Source: Nocardioides antri (GTDB lineage Bacteria; Actinomycetota; Actinomycetes; Propionibacteriales; Nocardioidaceae). Taken from it: a stretch of 64,000 bases of DNA. Both the position numbers and the translations under genes were made by a program. Below are positions 61,193 to 64,000 of this stretch, piece by piece. The notes under the pieces are model-generated. The model was not told the origin of the DNA. It worked only from the letters and a program-made list of their open reading frames with translations, and searched no databases. Location of the stretch: positions 806,001 to 870,000 of the forward strand of contig NZ_VUJW01000003.1 in NCBI RefSeq assembly GCF_008373765.1, read 5' to 3'. Position 1 is the first letter of the stretch. Each line of letters begins with the position of its first letter.

Positions 61193-61831
61193 ATGACCGC
61201 TTCCGCTGACGACTCCACCGCTCCTGCCGGATCGGGGGCCGACCCCTCCGGGGCCCGGGAGCGCATCCTCTCGGCAGCCTTCGTGCTGTTCCAGGAGTCC
61301 GGCTACGAGGGCACCTCCGTCAACCGGATCGCCCGAGCCGCCGGCATGACGCCGGCAGCGATCTACTGGCACTTCCCGTCGAAGCAGGACGTGCTCGCCG
61401 CGATGCTGACTCAGATGTATGAGCGCTCCTACGCCGAGCTCAAGGGGTCCGTGCGGCCCGATGCCCCCGCTGTCGAGCGTCTCGGCGACTACGTGCGCGC
61501 CTACGTCCGTATACAGCTCGAGAGCGTGGGCGAACGCCGGAACCACAGCTATTCTGCGCTGGCATCGTCCTTGACCGACGAAAGCCAGCGCGAGCTGGGG
61601 CGCTTGAGCAGGCCCTACATCGGGCTGATGCGCGAGATCCTCCGCCAAGGGATCGATGAGGGCGACTTCGACATCGACGACGTCTCGGTGACGTCTTATG
61701 CGATCTCGACCATGTGCGAGTACGTCTTCACGTGGTTCCGTCGGGGCGGTCGCCTCAGCATCGAGCAGGCCGCCGACAAACACCTCGAGCTCGTACTTCG
61801 GATGGTGAACGCGAAGCGGCCGGCCTCCTGA
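61193..61831 (+). CDS. TetR-family regulator at the right edge of the catabolic cluster
   Basis: 212 residues from the ATG at 61193; a GTG at 61160 would extend it into the operator. DNA-binding domain GTSVNRIARAAGMTPAAIYWHFPSKQDVL, and C-terminal domain with YVRIQLESVGERRNHSYSALAS, similar in layout to the regulator at 49140. It likely binds the adjacent operators and autoregulates. It could instead serve the nearby mce locus, which converges on it. Confidence 0.9.
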   Translation: MTASADDSTAPAGSGADPSGARERILSAAFVLFQESGYEGTSVNRIARAAGMTPAAIYWHFPSKQDVLAAMLTQMYERSYAELKGSVRPDAPAVERLGDYVRAYVRIQLESVGERRNHSYSALASSLTDESQRELGRLSRPYIGLMREILRQGIDEGDFDIDDVSVTSYAISTMCEYVFTWFRRGGRLSIEQAADKHLELVLRMVNAKRPAS

Positions 61832-61911
61832 CACTCCGCCGACGGACGTTCCACCAGGCGATCGATCACATGCACAGCGCTCACCATGGGCCTTCAGTTG
61901 GCTTCCATGGT

Positions 61912-62436
61912 TCAGAAGGGCTCGATGCCATCGACCTTCCAGTCCCCGTCTTCCTTCCGGAGTGTCACCAGGACACGGTTCTTGCTGACCGTGATCGGCG
62001 CCTTGCCGGCCCTGTCCTTGCTTTCGACGAGCACCTGGTCGAGGAAGACGACACACGTCGCGTGATCCTCGTCCGACTCGACGAGGCCAGCGCCGCGGAC
62101 GAGTGAGCGGCTGACGGCTTGTTCCTTCGGGGCCAGCTTTCCGGCCGTCTTGTCGAAGGTGGCCCGGAACTCTGTGGCGAAGGAGTCGGTCATCTGCCGC
62201 GTCGCGGTGTCCATCCCGTCCTCCAGCGTGCGGTAGTCGTAGGAGAGGGCTGCAGAGAGGACCTCGGTCGCCGTCCGCACCGCACGCTCGTCGCCCGGGA
62301 TCGTGCCGACGGCATAGGTGCCGTCCTCGCCGATGCGGGGTTTCACCGGGTCGCTTGCGGGTCGGGCGACGAGCCAGGCGAGAAGGATCGCCGCAAGGAC
62401 GACCAGGCCGGCGAGGACGGCGGTGACGCGCTTCAT
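61912..62436 (-). CDS. Mce-associated membrane protein 2
   Basis: 174 residues from the ATG at 62436, overlapping the upstream stop (TGATG). One N-terminal transmembrane helix (AVLAGLVVLAAILLAWLVA) followed by an extracytoplasmic NTF2-like domain with SYDYRTLEDGMDTATRQMTDSFATEF and a final VLVTLRKEDGDWKVDGIEPF, the pattern of mycobacterial Mas proteins encoded after mce genes. It probably stabilises the Mce complex at the membrane. Confidence 0.85.
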   Translation of the reverse strand: MKRVTAVLAGLVVLAAILLAWLVARPASDPVKPRIGEDGTYAVGTIPGDERAVRTATEVLSAALSYDYRTLEDGMDTATRQMTDSFATEFRATFDKTAGKLAPKEQAVSRSLVRGAGLVESDEDHATCVVFLDQVLVESKDRAGKAPITVSKNRVLVTLRKEDGDWKVDGIEPF

Positions 62437-62921
62437 CACACCTGCTCCAGTTCCGCGACGAGCCAGGAGTCGTCGACCTTCCGCAACGTGAGGCGGCAAC
62501 GGAACCGCTGGTCCTCGACACCGTCCTCGGACCGCGAGCTGACGTCGACCGCTACGAGAATCCTCGCTTCCGACTCGCTGAGGTACTCCACCGCCACCCC
62601 GTTCTCCGGGATCGTTGCTGCCACCTCGAGCTTGCGGGCCCGCACGTGCTTGACGATCTCTTCGCGACGAGCTGCGTACTCGCTCTTGAAGTCGCCGACC
62701 GCGAGCGCCAGCACCTTGTCGACGTCGTCCTGGACACTCTCGTGGTGGAGGGTGAAGAAGTTCTCTGCCTCCTCGCGCGCGACCGCCGATGGGGCCGAGC
62801 TGTCCGGCGGTAGGCCCCTCCACCAGACCAAGCCGCTGCTCGCCAGCAGCAACATGAGGACGAGCGCGAGGGCTACGGGCGCCGTCGCCAGCCTCCGGAC
62901 GAGATCGAACCGGCCGCCCAT
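62436..62921 (-). CDS. Mce-associated membrane protein 1
   Basis: 161 residues from the ATG at 62921, overlapping the mce stop (TGATG). A transmembrane helix (APVALALVLMLLLASSGLVWW) and an NTF2-like outer domain (AENFFTLHHESVQDDVDKVLALAVGDFKSEY ... RLTLRKVDDSWLVAELEQV). It shares its architecture with the next gene, a common duplicate pair at the end of mce operons. Confidence 0.85.
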   Translation of the reverse strand: MGGRFDLVRRLATAPVALALVLMLLLASSGLVWWRGLPPDSSAPSAVAREEAENFFTLHHESVQDDVDKVLALAVGDFKSEYAARREEIVKHVRARKLEVAATIPENGVAVEYLSESEARILVAVDVSSRSEDGVEDQRFRCRLTLRKVDDSWLVAELEQV

Positions 62922-64000
62922 CAGTGACCCGGCGCATTCTGCGATCCGCGCACGTTCGGCATCACCGGGTCGTCCGGGGAAGCCGTGCACGCCGCGTCCA
63001 TGTTGGGGGGCGAGCCGGGACGCTGTCGCGGTCCACCGTCCACGGGTCTGCCATCCGGGTAGTGCTTGACGGTGCCCTCGTAGCCGCGGGTGCAGGGATA
63101 GGCCATCGGGATGTCGGCGAACAGCTGGTCGGAGAAGTACGACGCGTAGAGCGGTTCGCCCGAGCTGTCGTAGTGACAGGTGGGAGGGACCGGCCGTCCC
63201 GTCATCGGGTTGATCTCGTCGCAGTACCGCACAGTCGACGCACCGAGCTCGAGCCCCCACGGCAGGAGCGTCAGCACCTTGCGCAGGCCGGGGAGGTGCG
63301 CGTTCGCGACGCCCGAGAGAGTGATGAGGCCGTCGAGCAGCACAGGAAGGCTTTCCTCGACCCCGAACAGGAGGCGACTGACCTCGGTACTGGCGACGCT
63401 GCCCGCGAGGAACACGTCGGCGAAGTCAGGAGAGAGGACCTCGATGGTGTCCAGCGCTCCATCCCACTCACGCAGGAAACGACGCGTCAGCTGGGCGTTG
63501 TCCACCTGCGTGTCGAGCACAGTGCTGGCGTTCTCGATCAACGCCACCTGATCTTGTGCATGCGCCACCTCGTTGCGGGTCAAGGCATCCGCGTCGTTGA
63601 CGAGACGACCGATGCTCGGTCCGGTGCCGGCCAAGGCCGCTGACAGCTCCTCGAGCACGACGCCCATGTCCTCGGTGTCCACGGACCCCACGAACGCGTC
63701 GAGGTTGCGCAGGAGCGTCTGGACCTGGATCGGCGAGCTCGTGTTGGAGCGCGGGATCACGTCGCCGTCGCTCAACAGCCTTCCTCCGACGGAGCGGGGG
63801 GCAAGCTCCACGTACTGCTCGCCGATCGCCGACTTGCTGCCGACCGAGGCGTGCACGTCGGCGGGGACCTCGACATCAGCATCGATCGCCATCACCACGG
63901 TCGTTCCTCCGTCGGGTCCGGGGGTCACCTCCGTCACCTCGCCCACCCGGGTGCCGAGGACCTCGACGTCTGCCCGGGGAAAGATCCCGCCGCCGTGGTC
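62921..64000 (-). CDS. Mce-family protein, probably the last of an mce operon (N-terminus outside)
   Basis: 360 residues are visible and the frame is open at the right edge. The MCE/MlaD domain is recognisable by DVEVLGTRVGEVTEVTPGPDG and GEQYVELAPRSVGGRLLSDGDVIP, followed by the long helical region (LLRNLDAFVGSVDTEDMGVVLEELSAAL) and a Pro-rich C-terminal tail with several Cys. Position directly before two Mce-associated genes suits the terminal member (MceF-like). Mce complexes import lipids or steroids across the envelope using a YrbE permease and MceG ATPase, expected further right. Confidence 0.9.
   Translation of the reverse strand, partial: DHGGGIFPRADVEVLGTRVGEVTEVTPGPDGGTTVVMAIDADVEVPADVHASVGSKSAIGEQYVELAPRSVGGRLLSDGDVIPRSNTSSPIQVQTLLRNLDAFVGSVDTEDMGVVLEELSAALAGTGPSIGRLVNDADALTRNEVAHAQDQVALIENASTVLDTQVDNAQLTRRFLREWDGALDTIEVLSPDFADVFLAGSVASTEVSRLLFGVEESLPVLLDGLITLSGVANAHLPGLRKVLTLLPWGLELGASTVRYCDEINPMTGRPVPPTCHYDSSGEPLYASYFSDQLFADIPMAYPCTRGYEGTVKHYPDGRPVDGGPRQRPGSPPNMDAACTASPDDPVMPNVRGSQNAPGH

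Overview
The window is GC-rich (about 70 percent) DNA with strong G/C bias at third codon positions, many GTG starts and ATGA/GTGA/TGATG gene overlaps. Together with an mce locus, GTP-type PEP carboxykinase, six-transmembrane HAMP adenylate cyclase, RecC and many TetR regulators, this points to a high-GC actinobacterium, most likely Nocardioides or a relative (inference; no marker gene is present). No rRNA, complete tRNA or CRISPR array is visible.

Left part (1-38.6 kb) is mostly chromosomal housekeeping and transport. It starts with recC (cut by the window edge), small membrane and NTF2 proteins and an adenylate cyclase. A TetR/MMPL exporter pair follows with two identical palindromic operators, then an alcohol dehydrogenase and pckG. 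At 11.6-21.3 kb is a polyamine-use locus: aldehyde dehydrogenase, class III aminotransferase, potABCD-type transporter, Lrp regulator, HAD phosphatase and an amine-oxidising FAD enzyme. Next come an HNH-repeat protein, malic enzyme, a membrane GT-C-like protein interrupted by an amber codon, a reductase, a coupled pncC-nadE pair, a secreted subtilase, an SMR efflux pump with its TetR regulator, a gamma-glutamyltransferase, a MarR/EamA pair and a secreted gluzincin-like protease.

38.7-41.7 kb is a decayed mobile-element edge: a frameshifted Cys-rich gene, a small unknown gene, an HTH fragment, a tyrosine integrase with two compensating single-base indels, an excisionase with an in-frame TAG, and the 3' half of a tRNA-Arg gene flanked by TTTGGGCCG-like repeats.

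41.7-61.8 kb is an accessory catabolic region. It holds an acyl-CoA dehydrogenase operon headed by a chimeric thiolase/acyl-CoA-dehydrogenase remnant; a second polyamine-type ABC transporter; a TetR regulator; two saccharopine-dehydrogenase-like paralogues; a hotdog thioesterase; a DapB-like amine dehydrogenase; two coupled flavin amine oxidases; an acyl-CoA synthetase; an SDR; a RidA-family protein; an EamA exporter; a LuxR-type regulator with a degenerate receiver; and another TetR. Two recurring promoter motifs (CTRARCGNTYATTYA and CCCCCARKYGGG) tie these units into what looks like one regulon for import and breakdown of an amine-containing compound. I regard this as the most likely undescribed system here. 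The window ends inside an mce operon (two Mce-associated proteins and the last Mce protein).
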